From NCBI GenBank assembly GCA_963920575.1, contig OY986965.1, positions 20,378,929 through 20,442,928 on the forward strand: a stretch of DNA of 64,000 bases, read 5' to 3'. Below are positions 11,401-22,076 of this stretch, in pieces; position 1 is the stretch's first letter; every line of letters starts with the position of its first letter. The position numbers and the translations under genes are program-made. The notes beneath the pieces were generated by a model. The model searched no databases. It worked only from the letters and a program-made list of their open reading frames with translations, and had not been told where the DNA came from. The DNA is from Narthecium ossifragum. Its lineage: Eukaryota > Streptophyta > Magnoliopsida > Dioscoreales > Nartheciaceae.

Positions 11401-11928
11401 AGTAGAACCCTACTGGGCATTGTTGCTCACCCAACTTGGGCTGCATCGGCGATGCAGGTCGATGCAGTTCCTTCTTTCAGGTTTTCTTCTAGTAGATGGC
11501 GCGACATTTCGAGGTGATCGAGGACTTGGAGCTTCGAGGTGTTCGTCTACAGATAATTTACAGTCTTAAAGAATGATGTACAAATTGATGTATTAATCGA
11601 GGGATAACATGGTGTATTCGAGGACATAATCGCATGATCATTAATTCAGTTGTATTTGAGAAATATTGTAATATTCTTTAATGTAGACATTTGAGAGATG
11701 TAATAATTAGTTATTTATAATGATGCCATTGTTCAAGTTGAAATTGTAAATTATACATGTTTCTTGTGCTATAATTATAAAGGGGTTTCTGCCGAAATTT
11801 CTATGAACTTGAGGATTAAATTATTTAAATTCATAGCAGTTATATAATTGTGCGCCAATTGATGATGTAAATAGGTTTAGGTGGCTCACGCCTCGATCTG
11901 GATGGGTTTTCTGGGTCGGGGCGTGACA
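8479..11928 (+). mobile_element. Solo LTR (3.45 kb), related to the LTRs of the 863-6082 element
   Basis: It begins TGTCACACCCCGATCTGTACC and ends GGGTCGGGGCGTGACA, with the duplication CATAA at 8474-8478 and 11929-11933. It aligns with the 3' LTR at 3287-6082 over the first ~200 bases and the last ~1 kb (for example the shared GCATTAGAAGCATTAAGGCT near 10985), with a diverged middle. No internal region or second LTR is present, so it is the product of LTR-LTR recombination. A TATA motif (TATATAAG, 8801-8808) precedes a GA-rich, GC-rich block (8840-9197) that ends in GAGGTAAG, again leader-exon-like. Confidence 0.88.
8801..8808 (+). promoter_or_regulatory. Putative TATA box of the solo LTR
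   Basis: TATATAAG lies about 35-40 bases before the start of a GA-repeat and GC-rich leader-like block. The corresponding part of the 2.8-kb LTR lacks a clear TATA. The start site is inferred, not seen. Confidence 0.45.
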
Positions 11929-11933
11929 CATAA

Positions 11934-12840
11934 AGAACACTCAAATTAAAAGGAATATGCAAACTAACCTGCTTTAAATGCATGAAATTTATTTCATGAG
12001 GTGGCAAAGCTTGGAAAAACAATAAGCTAAGTGTAAGACTGATATGTCAAGTGTGAAAGTCAATATTGAGAAATTAAACACTTACATGCTTCTTAGAAAT
12101 CAAAAGAGCGAGATCTTCTGAGTCAAGAATTGTTTTTATTGTTATTTTTGTTCCAACTTCATTGGCTTTTAATCTATGCTCATTGATTCAATTGATTGGA
12201 TTTAAAAGGTGAAATGAGTTTCGGTGTACGTAAATAGGGTCCGGTCAAACAATTTTAGCCAAAATTAGGTTCAGTTATATGTTGTTACTGTAGGAGACAT
12301 TGTCAATTTCCAGTGCTGCAAGTAGGTGAGAAAATAGGAGTTGATATCAGGTGAAACGCTTCTAAACTGCTTAGCAAGTTAGTTTTTATTGCACTACCAA
12401 AGCCTGAAACTCTGAATCATTTAGAACAGATTCACTCTAGGACACTTTTTTTTCTTTTTTTTAGATATTGACAAAGCAAGGCAAACATAGTTTTTTTACA
12501 GCCAATTTGGAGAAGATAAAGCATCGAACTGGGTTCTGTTAGATTTTAAATTGTGGAGTATTTTGTATTCACGATGACATCCTCAAAACCTTGTTCAGCC
12601 AGTCTATTTTCATCCAGGAATCATGATAATTTACTTCGCAACTAACTGAAGTAGTTTAGGATGAATAAGCAGTACGTGATCTAATTGTTACTCATGAGAA
12701 GTAGTGCTTTGGTTCATTTACCTTGTTATATGAATGGTTGTGCTAGTTCATTTACTTTGTTCTTATAGTTAGTTAATTAAAGACATTTTTAGACACTATC
12801 TTAAAAAATATACTTATATATATTGCTTAAAATTTCATAT
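11934..12840. other. CACTA interior, no gene seen
   Basis: AT-rich sequence between the solo LTR and the transposase region. Both strands lack a supportable reading frame or repeat. It probably corresponds to the 5' untranslated or intronic part of the transposase gene. Confidence 0.5.
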
Positions 12841-12842
12841 AG

Positions 12843-14600
12843 GACAGTGTTGAACAAAGGGTGGATGAAATATAACAGAGGATAAAGGGGGTTGATGCAT
12901 TTCTTCATTATGCATTTGAACAAGAAGGAGTTGGTGAGACAATTCGATGTCCATGTAATAAATATAGGAATACTTCATTTAGACATCGAAAGGAGGTCAG
13001 AGCTCACTTGTTCAAGAATGGATTTATGAAGAGCTATACAACATGGGTATTTCACGGAGAAAAATTAGGCGAGAGAGAAGAATCAGCCAATGATAATCAA
13101 GATGGAACAAGATATGAGGAAGTCAATACGGACCATGCAGATGATGTAGTTGGACTTCTTTTTTATTCTTTTGCCTTTGAAAACGTGAATGCTTATGTTG
13201 CACAAGATCAAAATGTCCCTGAAGTTCCAAATGATGAAGCGAAAAGATTCTATAGCTTGTTGAATGATGCAACTGTGAATCTTTATCCCGGTTGTAAGGT
13301 CTCGAAGTTGCCTTTCTTAGTGAAAGCACTTCATTTCAAGACACTTCACAACTTGACTAACAAAACAATGGATTTCATTCTAGAATTTTGCAAGGAAATT
13401 CTTCCTATTGATGCATTAGTTCCAGACTCATATTATGAGGCCAGGAAGATTATTCAAGACCTACGTCTTGATTACACAAAAGTAGATGCATGCAAAAATG
13501 ATTGCATCTTATACTTGCAAGAACATGAATATGCACAGTTATGTCCCACTTGTGGACTGTCAAGATGGAAAGTGGATGAAAGCAAGCATAAGATTCCTCA
13601 CAAAGTATTGCACCCCTTCCCACTGAAACCAAGACTGCAAAAGTTGTACATGTCAAAAGAAACTGTCATGGATATGAGATGGCACAAGGAGAGGCGAATT
13701 TATGATGGGGTATTAAGGCATCCAGCTGACTCAATTGCTTGGAAATCCTTTGATGAGCAACATGAAGCATTTGCAAGAGATTCAAGGAGTGTAAGGCTTG
13801 CTCTAGCTAGTGATGGATTCAATCCTTATGGTAACATGAGCTCTTCACATAGTATTTGGCATGTTGTTCTTGTCTCCTATAATCTGCCCCCTTGGATGCG
13901 CATGAAACATCCCTATTTCATGATGACACTTCTTATTCCATGACCTAAATGCCCTGAAAATGATATCAATGTATACTTGCAACCATTGATTAAAGAGTTG
14001 AAAGAGCTTTGAGAGGTAGGGGTTGTCACATATGATGTTTATGCACAACAAAATTTTCAATTGCATGCACCTGTAATGTGGACAATCAATGATTTTTCTG
14101 CATATGGAAACTTATCTGGATGGAGGATGAAAGGAAAGTTAGCATGTCCGTGTTGCCATAAAGATACTTTCTATCTTTCAATAAGGAGTAAGCCATACAT
14201 GGGCCATCGTCGTTTCTTGCCATCGTGGCATCCATGGTGACGAAATAAAAAAAAATTCAATGAGAGAATAGAGGAGGACCTTGCTCCTCAAATGCTGACA
14301 GGAGATGGAGTGCTCGAACAATTAAGAAGCTTTGAAGGTGTTACATTTGGTAAAAGTCAAAAAGGAAAACGTAATGATTCTAGTTCCATTTACAATTGGA
14401 AGAAAATGAGTATTTTTTTTCAATTGCCTTATTGGAGAACACTCATGTTGCGTCACAATCTTGATGTTATGCATATTGAAATGAATGTCTCTGATAATAT
14501 TCTAGGAACTGTGATGAATATGAAAGGTAAGAAACTATTCCTCTTTTCACAACAGTTGTATGCCTATGTGGATATACTGATTCTTAGATTTCTATGATGT
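12843..14600 (+). pseudogene. tnp2: CACTA transposase, tnp2 family (three in-frame TGA stops)
   Basis: The upstream part (about 12860-13070) encodes a transposase-associated domain: GVDAFLHYAFEQEG, a Cys-rich IRCPCNKYRN, AHLFKNGFMKSYTTWVFHGE. The tnp2 core follows in one frame from 13008: YPGCKVSKLPFLVKALHFK, then RHPADSIAWKSFDEQHEAF, LASDGFNPYGNMSSSHS, YNLPPWMRMKHPYFMMTLLIP, VMWTINDFSAYGNLSGW, KLACPCCHKDT, MGHRRFLPSWHPW, then LPYWRTLMLRHNLDVMHIE. The stops are all TGA, at 13941-13943, 14010-14012 and 14238-14240, in positions where relatives usually have Gly, Trp and Arg. The conserved part ends at 14526 in a donor-like AAAGGTAAG. The N-terminal start is frameshifted near 12885. The family catalyses cut-and-paste transposition of CACTA elements; this copy is non-functional. 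Confidence 0.9.
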
Positions 14601-16074
14601 AGATTCACCATGTTCTTATAGAGTACTTTTCTGTAATAAAGTGTTGTCAATGTGAAAAACTCGAGTTTGTTGAAACAAAGAGTTACAACTATTGTGTTTG
14701 AATTCGACCAATTTCTTTTTGCTATCATCGTATGGCATTAGTGCAAACTTTTGGTTATGTATAGGTATAGGTATGCAGACGTTGGTACGAGGAGGCTGGT
14801 TTCTACACTACATGATGTCTCCAAGTTCTTGGCTTGCATTACTATTATGGTAGCAATGCTTGTAATTTGTGAAATAAAATGATCAAATAAACGAAATTTG
14901 GTCAACTGTTCATGTGCTGTTAGAAGTCCTATTCTGTGTTTCTTATAACTAGGTTTGTAGAAGGTGGAATTTGGGGAAACTATTGAAGGAAACCTGCCAT
15001 GTTTGGCGATACCCGCGAAGACAGTGTTACCATTTTACAAGGGACAAGTAGGTGGTCTAGAATATCATTCTAGGGAAATGGGAAGCAGCTCTGGGACTGG
15101 CTCACTGACTCCTAAGATAAGAAAGAAGCCTATTATATGAGATGTGGAAAAAAAATTCACGCTTTGTACATCTACAAAAACAACTTTTTTGTCCAAGTGT
15201 GGGAAGTATTATGCTGAAGAATACTTTTTTTTCATGTACAAAACAGGTTGTTGCTCAGTTAAAAATCACTTAGGAAAAGTAGATTCGGACATTGCACATG
15301 TTGATAAGCAAATTCTCCAAAGTTTCAATCCAATGAATACGGCAATTACGTGCAATGAAGTGATTTAGCTGCTTTCAAATTTGGGTAGACAAAGAAAAAC
15401 AGAAATTGAACACGTTGGATGGTATGGCATTCAATCTTTTAGTTATCTGTCGTCAGTTTGATTATGCAATGATTCACTCATTTTGTACCATATGATACCA
15501 GCTAAGTTGAAATGAGAGATAAATCTAGAAGTGGTGTAAAGATTATTGATTTATATATGATTTATTTGGTTGAATTATTTATACATGAAGTGGTGTAAAG
15601 ATAATTGTTAATGTGGTGTATGTGGATCTGAATACTCTTTCTTAAAATTTTGTTAATTATTTCCTCAATGTGGATTTTTTTCCTATTTTTTTAGTTAATA
15701 TTGTACATGTATTTTTTCCAACTTTCAGATACTCACTTCTTTTTATTAGTTAAATTACAGCCAAAGCTTATCGCAGTCTCAAACGATTTTTTGCGCAAAT
15801 CCAAAAGCCCATATATATCCATGGCCTATGGCTCGCTCAGGGAAAAGCATGGGATGAAGTAGTGTGGATATCTTGAAGACTTAGAACATTTTGTTACAAT
15901 GGAATTTCAAGTGTACTTTATTGGGTACATATGATATGTACCTTTGTTAGCTCATAATTATCTATTTATGAGCAACATATGTGACCTTAATACCTTTTGA
16001 ATTATATATGAATCGGCCAAATTTAAATGCTATGAATTTGCTTGTTGGTTTTTGTGGAAAATATGTGTGTATCT
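14601..16074 (+). other. CACTA 3' interior, no recognisable gene
   Basis: AT-rich sequence after the tnp2 core. A plus-strand piece at 14955-15140 reads as protein for about 58 residues (including LPCLAIPAKTVLPFYKGQVG) and could be a degraded downstream exon of the transposase gene or of the second CACTA gene; I do not recognise it. The remainder shows no coding signature. Confidence 0.4.
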
Positions 16075-16724
16075 GAATCAAATTTCAAATTAAAATGTCA
16101 ATCACAAAGATTAGATTCAGAGACAAAAAAGGTTGTCGTTAAAATAAGATATAGTGATAGAAAAATATTTGTCACTATAAACGAATTTAATGACAACCCA
16201 TTTAGTTGTCAGAACAAAGGTTTTTAGTGACAACAATCACTGTAAAAGCATATATTGCTATCAATATATTTTAACAATTTCGTTTTCTGTGACAATGTTA
16301 GTTGTCATAAAATAAAAGCCTTTAGTGGCAATCTATTTAGTTGTCACTACATACGCTTTTAGTGACAACAAAACTTGTCACTGTAGGAACTTATATTGTC
16401 ATAAATATAATTTAAACTAGTAATATTTAATCATACAATGACAACAATTTCCTTTTCTATGACAATATTAGTCGTCACTAAATAAAAACCTTTCATTACG
16501 AGTGATGTCGTCACTAAAAATTAAGTTTTAGGGACAACTGATCTCGTCACTAATAATGATGATTTCGTGACGATGCAATAAAGTTGTCATTAAACTTTCA
16601 GCAACGGAGGTATATGCGACGAGATAAAGTCGTCACTGGACTCGTCACTGAAAATCTTTAGTGACGAGTTGTGTATTATTAGTGATGACTATTATTCTCA
16701 CTGATGGCATATTTTCTTGTAGCG
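16075..16724. repeat. CACTA 3' subterminal repeats and terminal inverted repeat
   Basis: More than a dozen short units such as TTTTTAGTGACAAC, TTGTCACTAC and CTCGTCACTAAA occur in both orientations between 16130 and 16705, closing with TTTTCTTGTAGCG at 16712-16724. The flanking TAT follows at 16725-16727. Confidence 0.85.
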
Positions 16725-16943
16725 TATATTACATATCATTTGATTTGTAGGATTTCTCTTCACAGAATCTCATATTTATCATTGTTAATTTGGTGAAATT
16801 TTGTATTACAAGTATTTAGGGTTTACTATAATCATTCCAAATAGGGGATTAAAGAGATTGAAGAGAACAATTATTATAATCAACAAAAATGAAAATGAAT
16901 CAAGGGAACAAAAAGCATATGTCATTCAAAAATTATTATTGTG
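16725..16943. other. Host flank right of the CACTA element
   Basis: About 220 bases of AT-rich sequence with no gene. It begins with the right copy of the TAT duplication. Confidence 0.5.
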
Positions 16944-17144
16944 ATGTCACGCCCCGACCCCAAAAACCATTTGAATCGTAACGTGAGCAAACTTAATTAC
17001 AATCAACATGTGGTGCATAATTTACATATCCAAAATCCACAACTAATTTTGAACAATCTAAATATAGGGACATAAAGGTAAACAATTAACTATCACCATC
17101 ATCAATTTACAAAAACTCAAGGAAAACATGCTATATGTTATAAA
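16944..17144 (-). repeat. Truncated LTR remnant, minus strand
   Basis: It starts TGTCACGCCCCGACCCC, the reverse complement of the GGGTCGGGGCGTGACA end shared by the LTRs at 863, 3287 and 8479. It continues for about 200 bases and is cut off by the next element. It is therefore the 3' end of a minus-strand LTR of that superfamily. Confidence 0.65.
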
Positions 17145-17422
17145 TGTGTTAAGAGCAACATACCTAATATATCAAAGAACTTAAGAGAGAGAGAAAGAGA
17201 GAGAAGCAAAGAACAAGGATAATACTTTCACTTCAGATGCACCACATTTCATCAGCCGAATGCCCCTTATATAGCCATGGCATCCGCAAAGTTACAAACA
17301 ACATATGCTACATATGCATCGCCAATTTTGACATTTCAACACACACTACCACTTCATGCGTTTATGGCTATTTTGTCATTTAGTCATCCACTACCACTTT
17401 ACATGTTTCACATGTTACAACA
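17145..17422 (-). repeat. Short Ty1/copia-like 3' LTR, minus strand
   Basis: On the minus strand the sequence CATCCAAGGAGGAG (a polypurine tract, 17423-17437) is followed by TGTTGTAACATG..., and the block ends at CTCTTAACACA (17145). This gives a 278-bp TG...CA LTR. A minus-strand TATA-like CTATATAAGG lies near 17270. The arrangement is typical of short-LTR copia elements. Confidence 0.65.
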
Positions 17423-18137
17423 CTCCTCCTTGGATGACCACTAAAGAATGTGCCTCGTAAATCCTTTGCAAAAAAGACCCTGTGGAAAAACTTAGCAAAG
17501 GAAAATAGTGCACTATTCTTTTAAAGAGATATCAGATTATCAACACCGTCTTATTAAAACCTTGCCAAGGAAAAGCCAGTGGGAAAAAACCTTAGCGAAG
17601 AAAAATGAGTACAGTAGCTGGTTATGAAGATCCATGAGTAACATATTCTAGTAAAATTTAGACACCAAACAAGGGAAAAGTATGAGCTCTTTGAGACTGA
17701 TAGAATAGCAATTACCCTCGCAGGCCACTCAAAAAAGCTAGTTTTATTTCAGAACAAAAGTAGAGATTCCATAGCAAGTTGGCATCTTCCTTGTTCGCGG
17801 ACAAACTCCCTTATAAAAGGATACCATAATGACTTCTTTCCCTACTTCTTTTCATACATAAGATACAGCGCCAAGCGGGCTAGTTGCGAAATCTTGTTTG
17901 TCGTTAGCAACTCTGCTGCATTGTCCATCAACTTCGTCAAATATATGTTTAAAATCAACAGAATAAATGTCAATCGAGATAAACTTTTCCGCCAAAAACA
18001 GATGCATCAATTTTGAAGGATTGAACTCATAATCATAAAACAGATTACATGCCCAATAACGATAGTTGTAATCTTCATAGAGTCACAATTCTTCCCATCA
18101 TTTTATATTCCTCCCAATCTGCTCCTCCTTAATTCAG
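17423..18137 (-). mobile_element. 3' internal remnant of the copia-like element
   Basis: The first ~200 bases contain the repeated phrase AAAACCTTGCCAAGGAAAAG and CCAGTGGGAAAAAACC in plus-strand orientation, familiar from the untranslated 3' internal region of plant copia elements. No RNase H or integrase reading frame survives, and the left part of the element (5' LTR) is not in the window. Confidence 0.5.
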
Positions 18138-18300
18138 GGCTATTACAGCGAGCCCAAGCTTGCAGATGCCCAACGGCTCATGGGCGAGATGCTCCGCAAC
18201 GGCTTTGAGCTCGGCACGCCAGCTTACAAGTCAATATTGGATTGCTTTTGTCAGCTTTGCCGTAGAAAAGATCCCTTGCACCTCGTCATTAATCGTCATA
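18138..18300 (+). pseudogene. PPR-like gene fragment
   Basis: About 50 codons from TATTACAGC at 18141 translate to [35 protein letters not shown] and [10 protein letters not shown]. This has the helix-turn-helix spacing of one and a half pentatricopeptide repeats (ADAQRLMGEMLRNGF then [13 protein letters not shown]). PPR proteins bind organellar RNA, but they consist of many repeats and this piece is far too short to function. It is sharply richer in GC than the AT-rich sequence around it. A different alpha-helical repeat protein cannot be excluded. Confidence 0.5.
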
Positions 18301-18507
18301 CCAGAAGCAACAACTTCGCTACCTCTGTTCACAGTTTCGGCTACCAAGGGGACTTGAAGAAGCATGGAGAGTTCATGATGATTTTGAGAATTTCATTGTG
18401 GAATTGATGCATACGAAGCCACTTATAATCGAAAGAGTACAATAACAGCCAACGAAAATGTTTCCAGCAATTGTCTGCCTAAACACCCACTCTAAGAACA
18501 TTTGTGT

Positions 18508-18871
18508 TGAGGTGGAAATCTTATCGTAGATCGGCAATGGTCAAACTAGTCAAAATTAGAAAATCAGGGACGCGATAAGATTCAACTACTTCAAACACTC
18601 AATTTGAACGGAGGTGTCAAGTTAAATGGAAAAGATGATCAAACTTAATTATCTATATTTATAAAGATAGCAGTGATTAAAATCAAAGATAAATCTAAAT
18701 TACTCTTAAATAAAATCTAATTTAATATAAGATAATCTAAATCCATTAATTAAACCAGAAAAACTAAGACCAGTAACTAGAAAATGAAGAACAGTATTCA
18801 AAACCTAACTAAATCTATATTATTTTTATACTAATCCTACAATCGGAAGGAATATAAACTACTTAGATTAA
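18508..18871 (-). repeat. 3' LTR of the PMD element, part 1 (interrupted)
   Basis: It starts TGAGGTGGAAATCTTATCG and aligns base by base with 40502-40868 (TGATGTGAAAATCTTACCG...). It breaks at TTAGATTAA, where the Athila-like element inserted, and resumes at 33928 with ACTAATTTATC. The uninterrupted copy at 40855-40885 reads straight through this point. Confidence 0.88.
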
Positions 18872-20387
18872 TGATAAGACTTGAAAAGTGCACAAAACAC
18901 CCTTGCAATTTGGCTTTGTTGGGCCCCGAGCAATGCTGCACTTACTACTTTTATCCCATTTTAGGTATAACAGACCCTACGATGAGTTAGATCGACTTTG
19001 GAGCTAAAAGGAGCACAATTTGGCAATTCTGGCAAGTTGGATCGATCCGACTCTGAGGGAGCGATCGATCCAACGTGCCCAGCATGTGGACAAAGAGCAA
19101 GCAGAAGGATCGATCGAACTCGACTAGACGGATCGATCCAGCATAGGACGTAGCGCGACAATAATGGCACGATCGATCGGACTCGACAGGCGCGATCAAT
19201 CCGGCTCGGGCGTTACCAGCTATTAAAGGAGTCAGATAGATCCAACTCCAAGAGTGCGATCAATCCGACTCGACCAGAGTCAAAAACCGACGGCTCAGAT
19301 CTAATCCGGGGGAGGTTATTTCCTGGGCTATAAGTAGTCATTGTTTAGGGATTTTTGGGGGGCTTTTACAGACGTTTTTGGGGAGAGTTTTTCTATCTTT
19401 TTCTACACTTTTCTTCGGCGATTCTTTGGAGGAGATCCATGGCGGGAGGAGATCATCAACTTCCACCGATGGATCAACCCCTGAAGATGAGTAACTAAAA
19501 CCCTAACCATGGGATTCTTATGATGTAACTAGGGTTTTTACTAGGGATTTCTTAGATTTAGGGTTTGTATACACGATTATTTGGCTTATATGGATTGATT
19601 CTATTTTCGTATATCTGGGTGTTGATTTCTTACTGAATGTATGAATCGTTCTTGCTTGCATTTGATTCTAGAGCTTGTGTATGCTAGGGCTTGGATTGGA
19701 TTCATCCAAATAAGAGGATCATGCTAGTCCCATGATATCTCGGATGGAATCTTCTTCGTGATTTGGGATTGTATAGTGCTAGTCCCACTATAGTAGTGCT
19801 AGTCCCACTACGTTCCATCCCTAATCCTTCATGCATCTTACCTTTGTAGTTTTGGCTATCGAGATGCGAAGTCATCTCGATCTTACACCTAGATCCTTAT
19901 CCATGTTATTATTTGCGATGAACTCATCATGATAAGAGGGTTCATTAGCAGTGAACGTAACTAATCATTCGGTCACTGACATTTAGATAATTGTTCTTGC
20001 CAACAATGAATCCTAACCAGAACTTGTTGAGTGATAAGGAGAATTAGCCATTCCTTTATCAACTTTTAGGAAGTCATTCATCGTGTTTGCATGCCCTGAT
20101 CTTAGGAAGACTTGGTAGATCCTTAGTTACTGATTAAGAATCCTATGGTCCTTCCTCTCATATTCATAAATCCTTTAGTATAAGTTTAGTTTAATTTCAA
20201 CCTGCAATCTGGTCTCAACTCGTTACTAGGAAATTTGCTAAGTGTTCGATTTCAATCCCTTAAATCCCTGTGGACTCGACTCGGACTCTCCACTATCTAT
20301 TAGTTCTTAGTAGTTAAAGTAGAGCACCGAAATATATTGTAATTTTGGTCAGACTTGTTAGGCCACGAAACTTTTCAAGTCGTATCA
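18872..20387 (+). repeat. 5' LTR of the Athila-like element
   Basis: Begins TGATAAGAC and ends GTCGTATCA. It contains a cluster of GGATCGATCC-type palindromes at about 19040-19275 and a TATA motif (TATAAGTA, 19329-19336). Some GATCGATCC sites of the 3' LTR read GATCAATCC here, a CpG-to-CpA change. Confidence 0.92.
19329..19336 (+). promoter_or_regulatory. Putative TATA box in the Athila-like 5' LTR
   Basis: TATAAGTA lies in a conserved context and is also present in the 3' LTR at 32865-32872. It lies just downstream of the GATCGATCC cluster, where a U3 promoter would be expected. Confidence 0.55.
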
Positions 20388-20393
20388 AAATTT

Positions 20394-20411
20394 TGGCGCC
20401 GTTGCCGGGGA
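20394..20411 (+). promoter_or_regulatory. Primer binding site, tRNA-Asp type
   Basis: TGGCGCCGTTGCCGGGGA starts six bases after the 5' LTR. This 18-base sequence is the usual primer site of Athila and several other plant LTR elements. Confidence 0.88.
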
Positions 20412-20631
20412 TTTTTACGGTGTTTTGAGTTGTTTACTTAGTATAGTTTCTTGCTTAATTAGTTGCTATCCGTCGTTTATTATATAAAAGACCAAAAAAA
20501 AAATAGTTCAATACTAATATTTCCATATCTTTTTGTGATCAGTAGGTGAAGAACAAAGCGGCATCCTTCCGAGCGGTGAAGGGGCGAGCGCCAACATGTC
20601 ATCGAGATTGCACTATTTGTATTTCTAAACC

Positions 20632-21740
20632 TTGGATGATCTTTATGATGTGTGGATGAGTGATGATAAGGACCCAGATCTTGCTCTTACATTGAAAGAA
20701 TTTCTTGCTTCTTGTTCTACATCACATAAATTGTCCGTATCTTCTCCTACTCATTCAGTCATGGATGACCCTAATGATCGTCCTGAACCTAATGCCAATC
20801 CCAACCAACCTGAGGATCAAGGTCGTAGGGCCATGAAAGATTTTTATATTCCAACTTCTTTCACTTCTAACTCTTGCTTTCAACCTCCGGTAATTGGGGC
20901 AGCCCATTATGAGATTAAACCACAATTTTTACAATCCTTACCAACCTTCCATGGATTATCTCATGAAGACCCCTACAATCATATCGAGAAGTTCATTCTG
21001 ATTAGTTCTATAGTGAGGGTCAATAATTTTACCGAAGATGCTTGGAGACTTAAATTATTCCCTTTTACCCTCAAAGGTAAAGCTAAACATTGGCTTACTT
21101 TTCTAGAACCTCGATCAATCACTACTGGGCCTCAATTACAAGCTCAATTTCTTGAGAAATTCTTCCCGATTACCAAGACAAGTGACCTTCGTCATGAAAT
21201 TTCTTCCTTTAGACAAGCCGACGATGAAGCGTTTCATGAGGCTTGGGATCGTTATAGGGAACTCCTTAGAAAATGCCCCCATCATCAATTTCCTCAATGG
21301 GCTATAGTAGAACATTTCTATAAGGGTCTTAAGGAAAAACATCAGTTGACTATAGATGCTGCATGTGGGGGAGTTTTCATTACCAACCCTCTTGACGACT
21401 CTTGGAGGCTTTTTGAGAGACTTAATGAAAACTCTCAACATCACGCCACTTCTTCTAGGAATAATCGTGGGCCTTCCACCCAATCCAACCCTCGAGAAAT
21501 TCTTGAATTAAATGAGTCAACCGTCTTGCTCAACAAGTTGATGCATTGAGTAGGAAACTAGATCAAGTTCTTACCCAAACGACAAATCAGGTTGATTCAT
21601 CTATTCCTCCTATGCTTCCATCTCCCGGAGAAATTTGTTTCTTGTGTTCTGCTCCTGGTCACGACGTCACTGACTGCCATTTAGCATGTCATTATCCTGA
21701 GTTAGTACAGGAACACATTAATGCAGTTTAAGGTCAATCT
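20632..21740 (+). pseudogene. gag: gag of the Athila-like element (frameshifted)
   Basis: The frame 20632-21549 encodes the capsid core: PPVIGAAHYEIKPQFLQ, LPTFHGLSHEDPYNHIEKF, LKLFPFTLKGKAKHWL, FLEKFFPITKTSDLRHEI, FHEAWDRYRELLRKCPHH. The usual start is unclear; ATG codons occur at 20656 and 20761. A frameshift at about 21540 moves the reading into the pol frame, where a zinc knuckle follows at once: CFLCSAPGHDVTDC (CX2CX4HX4C). That frame is then broken by TAA at 21729-21731 and again near 22049, after the familiar SNSYNPGLRDHPNFSW stretch. Gag would form the particle and package RNA. In this lineage gag and pol normally share one frame, which these lesions break. Confidence 0.88.
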
Positions 21741-22076
21741 AAACCAGTTTATGATCCTTATTCCAACTCCTACAACCCTGGTTTAAGAGATCACCCAAAT
21801 TTTTCTTGGAGAACACCTATCCAACAACCAACTTCTTTTAATTCTAGGCCATCCATAGGTGCTCAAACTTCGAATTATCCTTCAAAATTCCAATCATCAT
21901 ATCCTACAAATTCTCAAGGCCAAACTTCGTCATTCCGACCTCCATATCGGCCTTTCCAAAATCGAACATCTCAATCTTGGGGAAATAAACCGTATGTACC
22001 TCCCCAGAGTCAAGGACCCCAAAATCAATCATCTCTTCCTCCACAGCAATAAAATCAAGGTCCACACAACGATGAG

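Larger units (their letters stand above)
576..16724 (+). mobile_element. CACTA (En/Spm, CMC) DNA transposon with nested insertions
   Basis: The left end reads CACTACAAGAAATG and the right end, read inward on the other strand, CGCTACAAGAAAAT, so the inverted repeats match over about 12 bases with one change in the usually invariant CACTA. Both ends are flanked by TAT (573-575 and 16725-16727), the 3-bp duplication expected of this superfamily. Both subterminal regions are full of short TTTAGTGACAA / TTGTCACTAAA units in both orientations, the usual binding sites of the element's DNA-binding protein. A decayed tnp2 transposase lies at 12843-14600. Removing two later LTR insertions and one copy of each of their duplications leaves about 7.5 kb. 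The element also holds captured sequence at 6826-8270. The transposase has in-frame stops, so this copy could move only in trans. Confidence 0.93.
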
